Assembly: GCF_024436065.1 (NCBI RefSeq)
Contig: NZ_JANFNS010000002.1
Coordinates: 917,345 to 981,344 of the forward strand
Direction of reading: 5' to 3'
Origin: Saccharibacillus sp. JS10
GTDB lineage: Bacteria > Bacillota > Bacilli > Paenibacillales > Paenibacillaceae
DNA length: 64,000 bases
A program made the position numbers and the translations under genes. Shown in pieces: positions 33,377-42,480 of the stretch (its first letter is position 1; each line of letters starts with the position of its first letter). The notes beneath the pieces were generated by a model. It saw nothing but the letters and a program-made list of their open reading frames with translations. It did not search any database and was not told the DNA's origin.

Positions 33377-36300
33377 GAACGATCTTAAAAGCCAGATGGT
33401 TCATCCTGGTCATCTGGTTAGTCGCGGCGGTTGGATTGTTTATGACAGCGCCCTCGATGTCCGACCTAGTACGGGAAAAAGGCGGAATCTCGGTTCCGGA
33501 AGGTTATAGTTCGACAGAAGCATCGGCGATTTTGAAAGAACTGGCTGAGCAAGAAGGCGGAGCGGAAGGGACGACGATCGCGCTTGTGTTCCATAATCCC
33601 GACGGTCTGACAGCAAAGGAAAAAGAGCAAGCCAAACAAGCGGTACAAGCGATTGAAAAAGACAAAACGAATCTACACATTACTTCGATTCTAAGTCCAT
33701 TCGATCAATCGGAACTGGAAGATCAGATGATCTCCAAAAACGGGCAAACGATTCTGGTATCGTTGACAGCCGAAGTCGCGGAAGGCGAAGCTGCGGAAGT
33801 CCAAAGCGGTCTGGAAGCGGCGATCGAGCCTTATGAAGTCCAGCATTATTTGACCGGGCAGTCTTTGATTAACGAAGATACGGTTCGAAGCTCGGAAGAA
33901 GGGTTGAAAAAATCCGAGTATATTACGGTCGTCTTTATTTTGCTTATTTTGGTCTTGGTGTTCCGTTCGGTTATTGCTCCGTTCGTTCCGCTTCTGACCG
34001 TAGGGCTTAGTTATATCGTAGCTCAAAGTATTGTTTCTTTCTTAGTGGATCGATTTGATTTCCCCTTATCGAACTTCACGCAGATCTTTATGGTTGCGGT
34101 TATGTTCGGGATCGGGACAGACTATTGTATTTTGCTCATCAGTCGTTTCAAAGAAGAAATGGGACGTAGCGAAAGTAAATGGGATGCGATCGTCGAGACT
34201 TACCGGACAGCTGGACGCACGGTAATTGTATCGGGTATCGCCGTTCTGGTTGGCTTTGCAGCAATCGGATTATCTCAATTTATGCTATATCGTTCCGCTG
34301 TTGCAGTCGCGGTCGGAATCGCAGTCATGTTGATTGCGATGGTTACGATCGTACCGTTCTTTATGGCGGTATTGGGACAAAAAATGTTCTGGCCTTCGCG
34401 TAAAGCGATCGGACATAACGAAAACCGTTTATGGGGCTGGGCAGGTACATTTTCATTGAAACGTCCGTGGGCGGCGATGCTGATCGTGCTCGCGGTATCG
34501 CTACCGTTTTTGCTCACTTCAAGCGGCAAGCTTTCATTCAACAGTCTGGAAGAAATTCCGGGCAATTATCAGTCTGTGCAAGGGTTCAACATTATTGCGG
34601 ATAGCTTTGGCGCCGGTCAAGTGATGCCGGCAAAAGTCGTGATCAAAAACGATCAAAAAATGGACAATGCCGAATATGTCGCGATTGCTGAGCGGATCAG
34701 CCGCGAAGTATTGAAAGTGGACGGCGTCGATAGTGTTCGCAGCGCCAGCCGCCCAACGGGCGAAGAAATTAAAGATTTCAGCGTTGCCGATCAAGCAGGA
34801 ACGCTCAAAAAAGGTCTTGGCGATGCCAGCGAAGGCGTGACGAAAATCCAAGATGGGTTAGCAGATGCAAGTAAGCAGCTTAGCGATAATGCTCCGCAAA
34901 TCCAAGAAGCTTCTTCAGGTGCCGAGCAATTGATTAGCGGAACCGAAGATTTGAAAAATGGAGTCACGCAGCTTGGCGACGGTCTTAAGCAGATCGAAGA
35001 CGGTGTTCGGTCCGGTGCAACTGGCGCGGGAGACCTGCAAGCGGGTGTGGAACGTCTAGCTGTTGCTAGCCAGCAACTTGTCGATGCGCATACGCAGTTG
35101 TTGGCGGGTTATGAACAAGTCGGAAGCGGGCTTACTTCGCTTAACGGCGGGTTGGATCAAATTGGGCAGCAACTCAATACGGTGTCCGGTGCGCTGGCAA
35201 GCGTGCAAAGCAACTTCGGTAGTCTGGAGCAGAAGTTCCCGGCGCTGCTGCAAGATCAAGATTATTTGACGATTCGCGGAACGGTTACGCAGACGGGTCA
35301 AGGTACAGCGGCTCTAGCCGATGCGTTCGGTCAACTGCAAGGACAAGTCTCTCAAGTTTCGACCGGAATCAATCAAGCGAACCAAGGGTACGCTCAAGCG
35401 ATTGAGGGTCAAAAACAACTGGGTAGCGGATTTGATCAATTGATCGCAGGAATTCAGCAATTACAGACGGGTCTGAATCAAGCTGCTGATGGCCAAGGGC
35501 AGATTGTTGGAGAAGTTCCTGGTCTTACAGACGGTCTGGATCAGTTGCAAGACGGACAAGAACAGTTAAGCAAAGGATTCCAAGATTTATCGGGTCAATT
35601 GACACAATTAACCGATGGATTGAATCAAAGTGTCGATGGACTGAAGCAAGTTGGAGACGGTCTGGGATCCGCGCAAGATTATCTGACGCAGTTGCAAGAC
35701 AATTCGGATTCGGAACTTGGCGGTTGGTTTATTCCGCAAGAAGCATTGGAAAACGAAGATTTCCAACAAGTGTTCGATACGTATATGTCCAAAGACCGCA
35801 AGATTATGACGCTGGATGTCGTGCTATCGGACAATCCATACAGCAACGAAGCGTTAGCGAAGATCGATGATATTCGAGCTGCGGTTGATCGCGGTACGAA
35901 AGGCACAGCGCTTGAACAAGCGGATGTTGCGATCAGCGGTGTCACCAGTACATTTGCCGATTTGCAGACGGTATCCAATGCCGATTATAGTCGGACGGTT
36001 TACTTGATGATGGGCGGCATTTTGATTATTTTGATTTTGCTGCTTCGTTCGATCATCATGCCACTGTATCTGATGTTGTCGTTATTCGTGACGTATTACG
36101 CCGCTCTCGGCGTAACCGAAGTGATCTTCGTAGATATGCTCGGATATTCCGGTATTACATGGACGACTCCGTTCTTCGGATTCGTGATGTTGATTGCCCT
36201 CGGCGTCGATTACAGTATCTTCTTGATGGATCGATTCAACGAACATCGCGATCTGGATCCAAAAGAAGCGATCGTGCATGCGATGCGCAATATGGGTACC

Positions 36301-36519
36301 GTTATTTTGTCGGCGGTTCTGATCTTGAGCGGAACGTTCGCTTCGATGATTCCTTCCGGCGTCTTATCGATGATGCAAATTGCGACCGTCGTATTGGCAG
36401 GGCTTGTGATTTACGCACTGTTCATGCTTCCGTTCTTCGTACCGGTGATGGTGAAGACGTTTGGGAAAGCCAATTGGTGGCCGTTTGCGAGGGAAGATTC
36501 GGCGGGGCGGAAGGAATAG
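33373..36519 (+). CDS. MMPL/RND-family transporter with long heptad-like periplasmic-side insert
   Basis: This 1048-residue protein has two sets of membrane helices (about 8-25 plus 175-365, and about 870-1035), as in MMPL exporters of lipids or drugs. Conserved FGIGTDYCILLISRFKEE and ALGVDYSIFLMDRFNEH carry the Asp residues expected for proton coupling. Between residues about 475 and 790 lies a long extracellular helical insert of repeats such as GLxQLxxGxxQ and LxDGLxQ, like those in YhgE/Pip proteins. A MarR repressor precedes it with a 4-bp overlap. Efflux of a toxic or envelope-active compound is the likely role. Confidence 0.9.
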   Translation: MRTILKARWFILVIWLVAAVGLFMTAPSMSDLVREKGGISVPEGYSSTEASAILKELAEQEGGAEGTTIALVFHNPDGLTAKEKEQAKQAVQAIEKDKTNLHITSILSPFDQSELEDQMISKNGQTILVSLTAEVAEGEAAEVQSGLEAAIEPYEVQHYLTGQSLINEDTVRSSEEGLKKSEYITVVFILLILVLVFRSVIAPFVPLLTVGLSYIVAQSIVSFLVDRFDFPLSNFTQIFMVAVMFGIGTDYCILLISRFKEEMGRSESKWDAIVETYRTAGRTVIVSGIAVLVGFAAIGLSQFMLYRSAVAVAVGIAVMLIAMVTIVPFFMAVLGQKMFWPSRKAIGHNENRLWGWAGTFSLKRPWAAMLIVLAVSLPFLLTSSGKLSFNSLEEIPGNYQSVQGFNIIADSFGAGQVMPAKVVIKNDQKMDNAEYVAIAERISREVLKVDGVDSVRSASRPTGEEIKDFSVADQAGTLKKGLGDASEGVTKIQDGLADASKQLSDNAPQIQEASSGAEQLISGTEDLKNGVTQLGDGLKQIEDGVRSGATGAGDLQAGVERLAVASQQLVDAHTQLLAGYEQVGSGLTSLNGGLDQIGQQLNTVSGALASVQSNFGSLEQKFPALLQDQDYLTIRGTVTQTGQGTAALADAFGQLQGQVSQVSTGINQANQGYAQAIEGQKQLGSGFDQLIAGIQQLQTGLNQAADGQGQIVGEVPGLTDGLDQLQDGQEQLSKGFQDLSGQLTQLTDGLNQSVDGLKQVGDGLGSAQDYLTQLQDNSDSELGGWFIPQEALENEDFQQVFDTYMSKDRKIMTLDVVLSDNPYSNEALAKIDDIRAAVDRGTKGTALEQADVAISGVTSTFADLQTVSNADYSRTVYLMMGGILIILILLLRSIIMPLYLMLSLFVTYYAALGVTEVIFVDMLGYSGITWTTPFFGFVMLIALGVDYSIFLMDRFNEHRDLDPKEAIVHAMRNMGTVILSAVLILSGTFASMIPSGVLSMMQIATVVLAGLVIYALFMLPFFVPVMVKTFGKANWWPFAREDSAGRKE

Positions 36520-36648
36520 ATTACGTTGAGTTTTTGAGTTGCTGCGAGATTGAGGCGCTGCAACCCCTTCGCTAAGCTCGGCGCACTTTAAGAATCAGAT
36601 CTTCCCTTCCTTTTTTGTAGAGGGGGAAGTGATTAAAAATTAAAGATT

Positions 36649-36690
36649 AAAGAAGCGGTTCCCATTAGCGGAAGCCGCTTCTTTATATTT
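36649..36690. terminator. Probable bidirectional terminator after the MMPL gene
   Basis: AAAGAAGCGG (36649-36658) pairs with CCGCTTCTTT (36675-36684), with A/T-rich flanks. It lies 130 nt after the MMPL stop in the 354-bp convergent gap 36520-36873. The rest of this gap holds the large inverted repeat listed next. Confidence 0.7.
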
Positions 36691-36727
36691 TGAGAAAGAT
36701 TTTATTATAAGCAAAGCGGATAGCGGA

Positions 36728-36840
36728 AAGAGAAATTTAATGAAGGAACGATAGTGTTCGCCTTTGAAATTGAGAAAACTCTTATCCAAAGTTAAATCTA
36801 TTTTCTCAATTTCAACACGCGACCGTAATAAATTTCTCTT
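36728..36840. repeat. 113-nt nested inverted repeat
   Basis: Outer arms AAGAGAAATTTA (36728-36739) and TAAATTTCTCTT (36829-36840) are perfect over 12 bp. Inner arms GAAATTGAGAAAA (36766-36778) and TTTTCTCAATTTC (36801-36813) are perfect over 13 bp with a 22-nt loop. The two inter-arm stretches differ in length (26 and 15 nt), giving an internal bulge. No open frame explains it. It could be a structured RNA, a palindromic intergenic repeat or a small mobile-type repeat. Confidence 0.7.
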
Positions 36841-36873
36841 GAAGCGTTCTTTTCGATCTAACAATTAAGAATT

Positions 36874-37203
36874 TTAGTTACGACCGTTATGATAGATAAC
36901 GGAGCAGATATAAGCGATTTGGCTGATGACGAAAAGAGCCATCATGACGAAGAACGAGAGCCCGATTCCTTCGAAAAGAAGGATCAGAATCCAAGCTAGA
37001 AGAATTGCAGGAATCAAAATGTTCCATCCGAATGATTTGGCGCGCGTGGTGATAATGTCTGCGCGTTCATCGACGCCGCGATTTTTGCGTTGCATATGTC
37101 GACCGAAAGCCCAGCCGAGAAGTCCAAGGATCAGACCTCCGAATAGTCCGATTAATCCTCCGAGATTCATAGGAACCGCCATTTGCATCATCATTTCATT
37201 CAA
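36874..37203 (-). CDS. Small membrane protein of unknown function, partner of the HTH regulator
   Basis: This protein of about 110 residues has three membrane helices (about 15-32, 60-78 and 80-100). A cytoplasmic loop reads RKNRGVDERADIITTRAKSFGW; the DER...K motif recalls small DUF2178/DUF3796-type membrane proteins. It overlaps the 3' end of the HTH gene. The frame has an ATG at 37212 directly touching AAGGAG (0 nt spacing), while TTG at 37203 is 9 nt away and preferred. Such pairs of tiny HTH protein and membrane protein are common in Firmicutes; the function is unknown. Confidence 0.7.
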   Translation of the reverse strand: MNEMMMQMAVPMNLGGLIGLFGGLILGLLGWAFGRHMQRKNRGVDERADIITTRAKSFGWNILIPAILLAWILILLFEGIGLSFFVMMALFVISQIAYICSVIYHNGRN

Positions 37204-37405
37204 TGTTCTCATCTCCTTCGAATATAAATAGGTCTTCGATTTGACAGTTGAAAATTTGCGACAGCTTATGTGCCAAGACTAGCGAAGGTTTGTATTTGCC
37301 TTTTTCTAAAGAAATGATCGTTTGCCGAGAGACGTTCAATCGTTCCGACAACTCTTCTTGGGTCATGTCTTGCAGCGTTCGCTTTTCACGGATTTTCGTT
37401 TGCAC
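37196..37405 (-). CDS. Small XRE-type helix-turn-helix regulator (YozG-like)
   Basis: This 69-residue protein is almost entirely one HTH_3 domain: MTQEELSERLNVSRQTIISLEKGKYKPSLVLAHKLSQIFNCQIEDLF, plus an acidic tail. It belongs to the YozG/Cro-like group of minimal regulators. AGGAGAG precedes the ATG. Upstream are two TTTACGTAAA palindromes likely to be its operators. It overlaps the following membrane protein gene, indicating coupling. Confidence 0.9.
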   Translation of the reverse strand: MQTKIREKRTLQDMTQEELSERLNVSRQTIISLEKGKYKPSLVLAHKLSQIFNCQIEDLFIFEGDENIE

Positions 37406-37436
37406 AGCAACTCTCCTTTTTGTTTTTGTAAACTTA

Positions 37437-37492
37437 ACTTTACGTAAAGTATACTTAACAATCTTCGATTTGTAAAGGGTGCTTTACGTAAA
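37437..37492 (-). promoter_or_regulatory. Two palindromic operator candidates upstream of the HTH gene
   Basis: ACTTTACGTAAAGT (37437-37450, perfect 14-bp palindrome) and TTTACGTAAA (37483-37492) have centres 44 bp apart, about four helical turns. They lie 32 to 87 bp ahead of the HTH start, consistent with cooperative autoregulation. Confidence 0.65.
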
Positions 37493-37660
37493 ATTCACTT
37501 TACTTTTTAAAGAGCATTATTTTGGTTTGAATCTGAAGGTTGTATTTCTGATTTGTTTCGCTCAAGATGGCGCTTTCTGGGTAAATGGGATAAGAAAGGG
37601 CTTGCTCGCCGATTGGGCGAAAGTCTTCAGCACCGTCATTCGTGAGAAGGAGTGATTAAG

Positions 37661-39358
37661 ATGAATACGTATTCGAATTCGGAAGCATCTGTTAAACGGG
37701 AATTTTGGAAAGAAGCCGTGGTGTATCAGATTTATCCGCGCAGCTTCAAAGATAGCGATGGAGACGGCGTAGGCGATATTCAAGGCATTATTGAAAAACT
37801 CGATTATCTCAAAGAATTAGGCGTTGATGTCATCTGGTTATCTCCCGTATACAAATCGCCTAATGATGATAATGGTTACGATATTAGCGATTACGAAGAT
37901 ATTATGGACGAATTCGGAACGATGCACGATTGGGAGCAATTGCTTGCCGGTCTGCATGAGCGCGGAATTAAGCTCATGATGGATCTAGTCGTCAATCACA
38001 CGTCGGATGAACATCCGTGGTTTATTGAATCGAAAAATAATCCAGACGGGGAATACGGCGATTATTATATCTGGCGAGATGCCCATTCAGATGGAAGTCT
38101 GCCGAACAATTGGGAATCGTTTTTCAGCGGGAATGTCTGGGAATATAGCGAAGAACGCGGGCAATATTATCTGCATCTATTTTCCAAAAAGCAGCCGGAT
38201 TTGAATTGGGAAAATCCCAAAGTCCGTCAAGCCGTTTATAAAATGATGAAATTTTGGCTGGATAAAGGCGTAGACGGCTTCCGAATGGACGTGATCAATC
38301 TGATTTCCAAAGTAGAAGGATTGCCTTCTAATGGAACAGAAGAAATTGCCGATGGCAGTATGTATTATGTCGACGGGCCGCGTATTCATGAATTTTTGCG
38401 TGAAATGAACGAAGAAGTATTGTCGAATTACGACATGATGACGGTTGGGGAAATGCCGGGAGTTACAGTAGAAGAAGCCAAAAAGTACACCGCGGAAGAA
38501 CGTAAAGAATTGCAGATGATTTTCCAATTCGAACATATGCGTGTCGATGCAGGTGAAGGCGGTAAATGGGATATTGTACCGTGGACGCTTCCGCAATTGA
38601 AAGAAGTGATGCACAAATGGCAAATTGGATTGGCGGATAAAGGATGGAACAGCCTATATCTGAACAATCACGATCAGCCGCGTATGGTATCGAGATTTGG
38701 TCATGACGGCGAATATCGTATTCCATCTGCGAAGCTTTTAGGAACCTTACTGCACACGCTCAAAGGCACCCCGTATATTTATCAGGGCGAAGAACTTGGG
38801 ATGACCAATGTGGCATTCGATACGATCGACCAATACAAAGATATCGAAAGTCTAAATATGTATGTGGAACGCGTGACTGAAAAAAAAGCCGATCCGGATC
38901 AAGTTCTCTCGATGATTCAAAGACGCGGACGCGATAACGCCCGGACTCCTGTACAATGGGATGCTACTGAAAATGCTGGGTTTACCAACGGAACCCCGTG
39001 GATTGGCGTAAATCCAAATTATACACAGATTAATGCGGAGCAACAGTTGGACGATGCTGATTCCGTATTTCGCTATTACCAGAAGTTGATTGCGCTGCGT
39101 AAACAATATCCGATTCTTACGTACGGCGATTATGAATTGCTACTGCCCGATCATGAGCAACTTTATATGTACACACGAACGCTCGGAGAAGACACTTGGC
39201 TGATCGTGCATAATTTCTCGACAGAACCGACAGACTTTGACTTGTCATCCTATACAGGAGATCAACAAGCGACGCTGATTCTCAGCAATTATCCAGAAGA
39301 AAATGCCGATCTTGCACATTTGCGTCCTTACGAATCGAAAATTTATGCCTATAATTAG
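37661..39358 (+). CDS. GH13 alpha-glucosidase (oligo-1,6-glucosidase type)
   Basis: This 565-residue cytosolic glycoside hydrolase of family 13, oligo-1,6-glucosidase/MalL subfamily, cleaves glucose from isomaltose- or maltose-type oligosaccharides. Conserved regions: VVYQIYPRSF, DLVVNHTSDEHPWF, GFRMDVIN (nucleophile Asp), TVGEMPG (acid/base Glu) and NNHDQPR (transition-state Asp). GFRMDVIN rather than GFRMDTA at region II favours alpha-1,6 specificity by known subfamily rules. The ATG at 37661 follows AAGGAG by 8 nt. It stands alone with no transporter or regulator adjacent. Confidence 0.93.
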   Translation: MNTYSNSEASVKREFWKEAVVYQIYPRSFKDSDGDGVGDIQGIIEKLDYLKELGVDVIWLSPVYKSPNDDNGYDISDYEDIMDEFGTMHDWEQLLAGLHERGIKLMMDLVVNHTSDEHPWFIESKNNPDGEYGDYYIWRDAHSDGSLPNNWESFFSGNVWEYSEERGQYYLHLFSKKQPDLNWENPKVRQAVYKMMKFWLDKGVDGFRMDVINLISKVEGLPSNGTEEIADGSMYYVDGPRIHEFLREMNEEVLSNYDMMTVGEMPGVTVEEAKKYTAEERKELQMIFQFEHMRVDAGEGGKWDIVPWTLPQLKEVMHKWQIGLADKGWNSLYLNNHDQPRMVSRFGHDGEYRIPSAKLLGTLLHTLKGTPYIYQGEELGMTNVAFDTIDQYKDIESLNMYVERVTEKKADPDQVLSMIQRRGRDNARTPVQWDATENAGFTNGTPWIGVNPNYTQINAEQQLDDADSVFRYYQKLIALRKQYPILTYGDYELLLPDHEQLYMYTRTLGEDTWLIVHNFSTEPTDFDLSSYTGDQQATLILSNYPEENADLAHLRPYESKIYAYN

Positions 39359-39473
39359 GATTATAAATTGATTGGAGCGTGTAACGTTCTCTTTCGGTCA
39401 TACGTTCAATATACAGAAGCACAAAGAAGCGGCGCGCAGCCAATCAAAATCGGACAAAGAACGGTGGGATAAC

Positions 39474-40535
39474 ATGAGCGGAAAAGACGGGGAAAAAGGC
39501 AAAGGAGGTCAAGGTAGTTCCGAACCGGAGCAAGGGGGTCTGTTTGGCGAAGGAGGTAGAGCGGACTCAAGCTTGGACCCAACCCTATCCGACGAGTTCG
39601 AGCGTAGACGCCACGAATACGAATCACAAAAATTGAAACGTGAAGAATCAGTTCAACCTAACATCCAGATTGAAGACGCTGAACCGCTTCAATCTGTTGA
39701 TCTTCAAAAAAAGCATGAGCCTGTTGAACCAAACAAGTTTCCCGATGATCGACAGCCTTTGTACGAGGTTCCAGATCCACTTTACGAACCTTTTCAAGAT
39801 CCGTATGCAAAAGATGTAGATCCTAAAGCAAACTCTTATCGTGATGCCGATCCTTATCTCCATACTCCACCGGGTTTCACGCCTGAACCTGAGTATGAAG
39901 AGCGAGTGCCTGATGCCCAGCGAAATCTATCTCCGTGGGTAGGCATCTGGCTATATCCAAGAAAAGTGACACGAGATTTATTGTCAGCGCCTGATTCGCA
40001 ACGAAATATACTTATACTTGTGCTCATTGCAGGGGTATTAAATGCGATGAATGCGTCAGTCAACCGGAGTATTTTTTGGGGATTTAATAGCGCAGGACTC
40101 GCGGCAAATATTTTGGTAGGCGGCGTCGTAATCGGTCTGCTTACCTATTATTTAGGAGCATGGGTTCTCAAAGTTGTTGGGAGATGGCTAGGCGGTGTCG
40201 GAACAGTCAAAGAATTACAGATTTTGACTGGACGGATCTACGCGATGTTTACGATCATGATCTCCGTACTTTGGTTGCCTAATTTTGTCCTTCGGATGCT
40301 TTCCTACTATGCTCCGAACATGGAGGGAATAGGTATAAGCCTACTGCAACTCTTTTTGATTTTTGGATTGGGTATCGTTCAATTTGTGTTTAATATTTGG
40401 GCATTCGTATCGATTGTGCAAGCTACAGCGGAAGTTCATCGTTTTTCTGCCGGCAAAGCTTTTCTGATCTATCTGATTTTGGGCGCGCTTTTGTTCTTTT
40501 TGTTTGTGTTTTGGTTGATTGTTGTAATAGCGTGA
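39474..40535 (+). CDS. Yip1-like membrane protein with long disordered N-terminus
   Basis: The protein of about 353 residues has a long polar, charged, Pro-rich region (residues 1-140, with repeated DPxxEP-type segments) followed by five membrane helices (about 170-350). The membrane part matches the next gene: NLSPWVGIWLYPRKVTRDLL against RSPWLELWVHPRQVTRWFL, then GLLTYYLGAWVLKVVGRWLGG. This is the Yip1/YIPF-type fold seen in bacterial membrane proteins. The frame could extend to TTG 39372, but ATG 39474 after GGTGGG is preferred. Function unknown. Confidence 0.75.
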   Translation: MSGKDGEKGKGGQGSSEPEQGGLFGEGGRADSSLDPTLSDEFERRRHEYESQKLKREESVQPNIQIEDAEPLQSVDLQKKHEPVEPNKFPDDRQPLYEVPDPLYEPFQDPYAKDVDPKANSYRDADPYLHTPPGFTPEPEYEERVPDAQRNLSPWVGIWLYPRKVTRDLLSAPDSQRNILILVLIAGVLNAMNASVNRSIFWGFNSAGLAANILVGGVVIGLLTYYLGAWVLKVVGRWLGGVGTVKELQILTGRIYAMFTIMISVLWLPNFVLRMLSYYAPNMEGIGISLLQLFLIFGLGIVQFVFNIWAFVSIVQATAEVHRFSAGKAFLIYLILGALLFFLFVFWLIVVIA

Positions 40536-40581
40536 TCGAAAAAGAAAACGAATGTGTGAAGAATGAAAGGATGAAGAGGTT

Positions 40582-41280
40582 TTGAACGACAATGATCGAA
40601 ACGACTTAAATTGGCGAGACGAAGAAAGCGGTGATCCCAATCAACGTGATGGACGTTCTCCGTGGTTAGAATTATGGGTGCATCCAAGACAAGTGACGCG
40701 GTGGTTTTTACGATCAACAGAACCTTTGAAAAACGCATTGCCACTGGCTTTGCTCGCAGCTGTATTCGGTGCATTCAATACCGCTTCCAGTAGTAATTGG
40801 GGCGATGATTCTTCGGTAATCGGTATGATTTTCCGTATTTTGATTACCGGGTTGATCTCGGGTCTAGCCGGTTATTATATCGGAGCGCCTTTGCTCAGAT
40901 GGGTCGGAAGTTGGTTTGGCGGCGAAGGTACGACAGATGATATGAAAGTCGTGATCGGTCAAATCGCAAGTCGGGCGAGCATTTTATTAGGGTTACTTTT
41001 GATTCCGGAATTATTGATTGCGGGCAAAGAGTTGTTTACCTCGGCAACGCCGCAATTGGATGCCGAACCGATACGCGCCGCAGGGCTTTCTTTCTTATTG
41101 ATCCTTGAAGCGGCTTTGGGGCTTTGGTTATTTATCGTGAGTCTTCAGTCGATCGGCGAAGCGCACGGATTTTCGGCTTGGAAAGCTTTGGCGGTTGAAT
41201 TGATTTTGATCGTCGCGGCTTTTGTAGTCGTATTCATCTTCGCTATGATTGTACTCGCCGTTTTTTCAACACCATTTTAA
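40582..41280 (+). CDS. Yip1-like membrane protein, paralogue of the preceding gene
   Basis: This 232-residue protein has a short polar N-terminus (1-25), then SPWLELWVHPRQVTRWFLRST and five membrane helices. The motif ISGLAGYYIGAPLLRWVGSWFGGEGTTDD aligns with the upstream paralogue. Both end with a HGFSAWKA/HRFSAGKA motif before the last helix. The start is TTG behind GAAGAGG. The two genes lie 46 bp apart and probably form an operon. A common role in membrane organisation or stress is only a guess. Confidence 0.78.
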   Translation: MNDNDRNDLNWRDEESGDPNQRDGRSPWLELWVHPRQVTRWFLRSTEPLKNALPLALLAAVFGAFNTASSSNWGDDSSVIGMIFRILITGLISGLAGYYIGAPLLRWVGSWFGGEGTTDDMKVVIGQIASRASILLGLLLIPELLIAGKELFTSATPQLDAEPIRAAGLSFLLILEAALGLWLFIVSLQSIGEAHGFSAWKALAVELILIVAAFVVVFIFAMIVLAVFSTPF

Positions 41281-41297
41281 TTGTATACCTAACCTCA

Positions 41298-41332
41298 ACA
41301 GCCCGCGTGCCGAAAATTCGGTATGCGGGCTG
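41298..41332 (+). terminator. GC-rich hairpin after the Yip1-like pair
   Basis: ACAGCCCGCGTGCCGAA and TTCGGTATGCGGGCTGT form a near-perfect 17-bp stem with a 1-2 nt loop. There is no T tract on the plus strand, so termination efficiency is uncertain. The rest of the gap to 41543 shows no clear feature. Confidence 0.6.
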
Positions 41333-41543
41333 TGTCGATTGTGCCGCAAAAGGTTTATTGTATGACAGACCTTATTTAGCAACTTGAAAGTAAAGCAAAA
41401 GTAAAAGTAGACGATACATAAGAAATAAAAATGGGATGACGGATCAAAACCACTATAATAAGTGTAAGCTTGCCGGGTAGTGATTTAGAATGCTTAAGTT
41501 TATTTGAGTTTTCGCCGTGTTCGGCATTAAAGGGGGTGCAGCA

Positions 41544-42362
41544 ATGCACAAACGATATTTTACGGAATTGAAAGATCAGCCGTTGCCTTTGTTTATGGAA
41601 AGTATAGGTTATAACGCGCACCAAGAGTCTTTTGTCAGGCCGCATGGCTATAACTGCTATCATTGGCTACAAACCGTCGGAGGAAAAGGCGAATTTACGA
41701 TGGGCGGCGTCAAGTATGTGATGGAAACGGGTTCAGGGATTTTACTTTTACCCGGCGAAGCGCATGAATACCGGCCGCTCGAAGAACGCTGGCAGACCTT
41801 TTATATAACCTTTGGTGGAGCGCAAGCTGGAGGTATACTCGGAACGCTGGGATTACCTGTTTCTTCTTATTACGGATGGGATGAATCTACAGAACTTGCA
41901 GGCTTTGTCCCTTCGCTACTGGATCGGATGGGCAACGAACGTGATATTTCCGGTCTGAGTATTTCGGTGGAAGTGTATCGATTTTTGACATTGCTCAAAA
42001 AAGACGGTCGGGTCAACAGTCTTCCTTCCTTATCGCATTCCGTACGTCGTTTAACTCCAGTTCTGGAATTTTTGGATCGGTATTACGCGAATTCGGATAT
42101 TGGGTTAGAAGATATGGCGGTGCGGGCTGATATTACGCCAAGACATTTGAATACTTTATTCAAGCAAGCTTTCGGCATGACCGCTTATGCGTATTTGATT
42201 TTATTGCGATTGCGTAAATCCAAAGAAATGATGACGTTGCATCCGCGAATGACCGTCAAAGAAGTATCAGGATTGGTCGGATTTCGAGATGCCAGTCATT
42301 TTGTCGCAACCTTTCGCAAGCAAGAAGGCGTAACACCCGAACAATTTCGATTGCTGCATTAA
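41544..42362 (+). CDS. AraC family transcriptional regulator
   Basis: This 272-residue regulator has an N-terminal cupin sensor (about 30-100, with GEFTMGGVKYVMETGSGILLLPGEAHEYRPLE) and C-terminal AraC HTH domain (about 175-270, LEDMAVRADITPRHLNTLFKQAFG and VSGLVGFRDASHFVATFRKQEGVTPEQFR). The ATG at 41544 follows AAAGGGGG. Two carbohydrate-type genes follow on the same strand, an SGNH esterase and an SMP-30 lactonase, and they are its likely targets. Confidence 0.88.
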   Translation: MHKRYFTELKDQPLPLFMESIGYNAHQESFVRPHGYNCYHWLQTVGGKGEFTMGGVKYVMETGSGILLLPGEAHEYRPLEERWQTFYITFGGAQAGGILGTLGLPVSSYYGWDESTELAGFVPSLLDRMGNERDISGLSISVEVYRFLTLLKKDGRVNSLPSLSHSVRRLTPVLEFLDRYYANSDIGLEDMAVRADITPRHLNTLFKQAFGMTAYAYLILLRLRKSKEMMTLHPRMTVKEVSGLVGFRDASHFVATFRKQEGVTPEQFRLLH

Positions 42363-42480
42363 ACAACCTTATTTTGGAAAGCTACAGGAATCGACGATCT
42401 ACATATCGAAATGGATTAAGCGATAACGTTTAAAATGATGATTAAGATCGATCAGGGGACAGAGGAGATGAATATTCATT

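Noticed and set aside
39372-39473. N-terminal extension of the first Yip1-like protein from TTG 39372
   Set aside because: There is no ribosome site and the extra residues lack similarity to the paralogue.
42420-42440. Catabolite-response (cre) site
   Set aside because: GATAACGTTTAAA shows two or more mismatches to the cre consensus, so it is mentioned only as a weak likeness.
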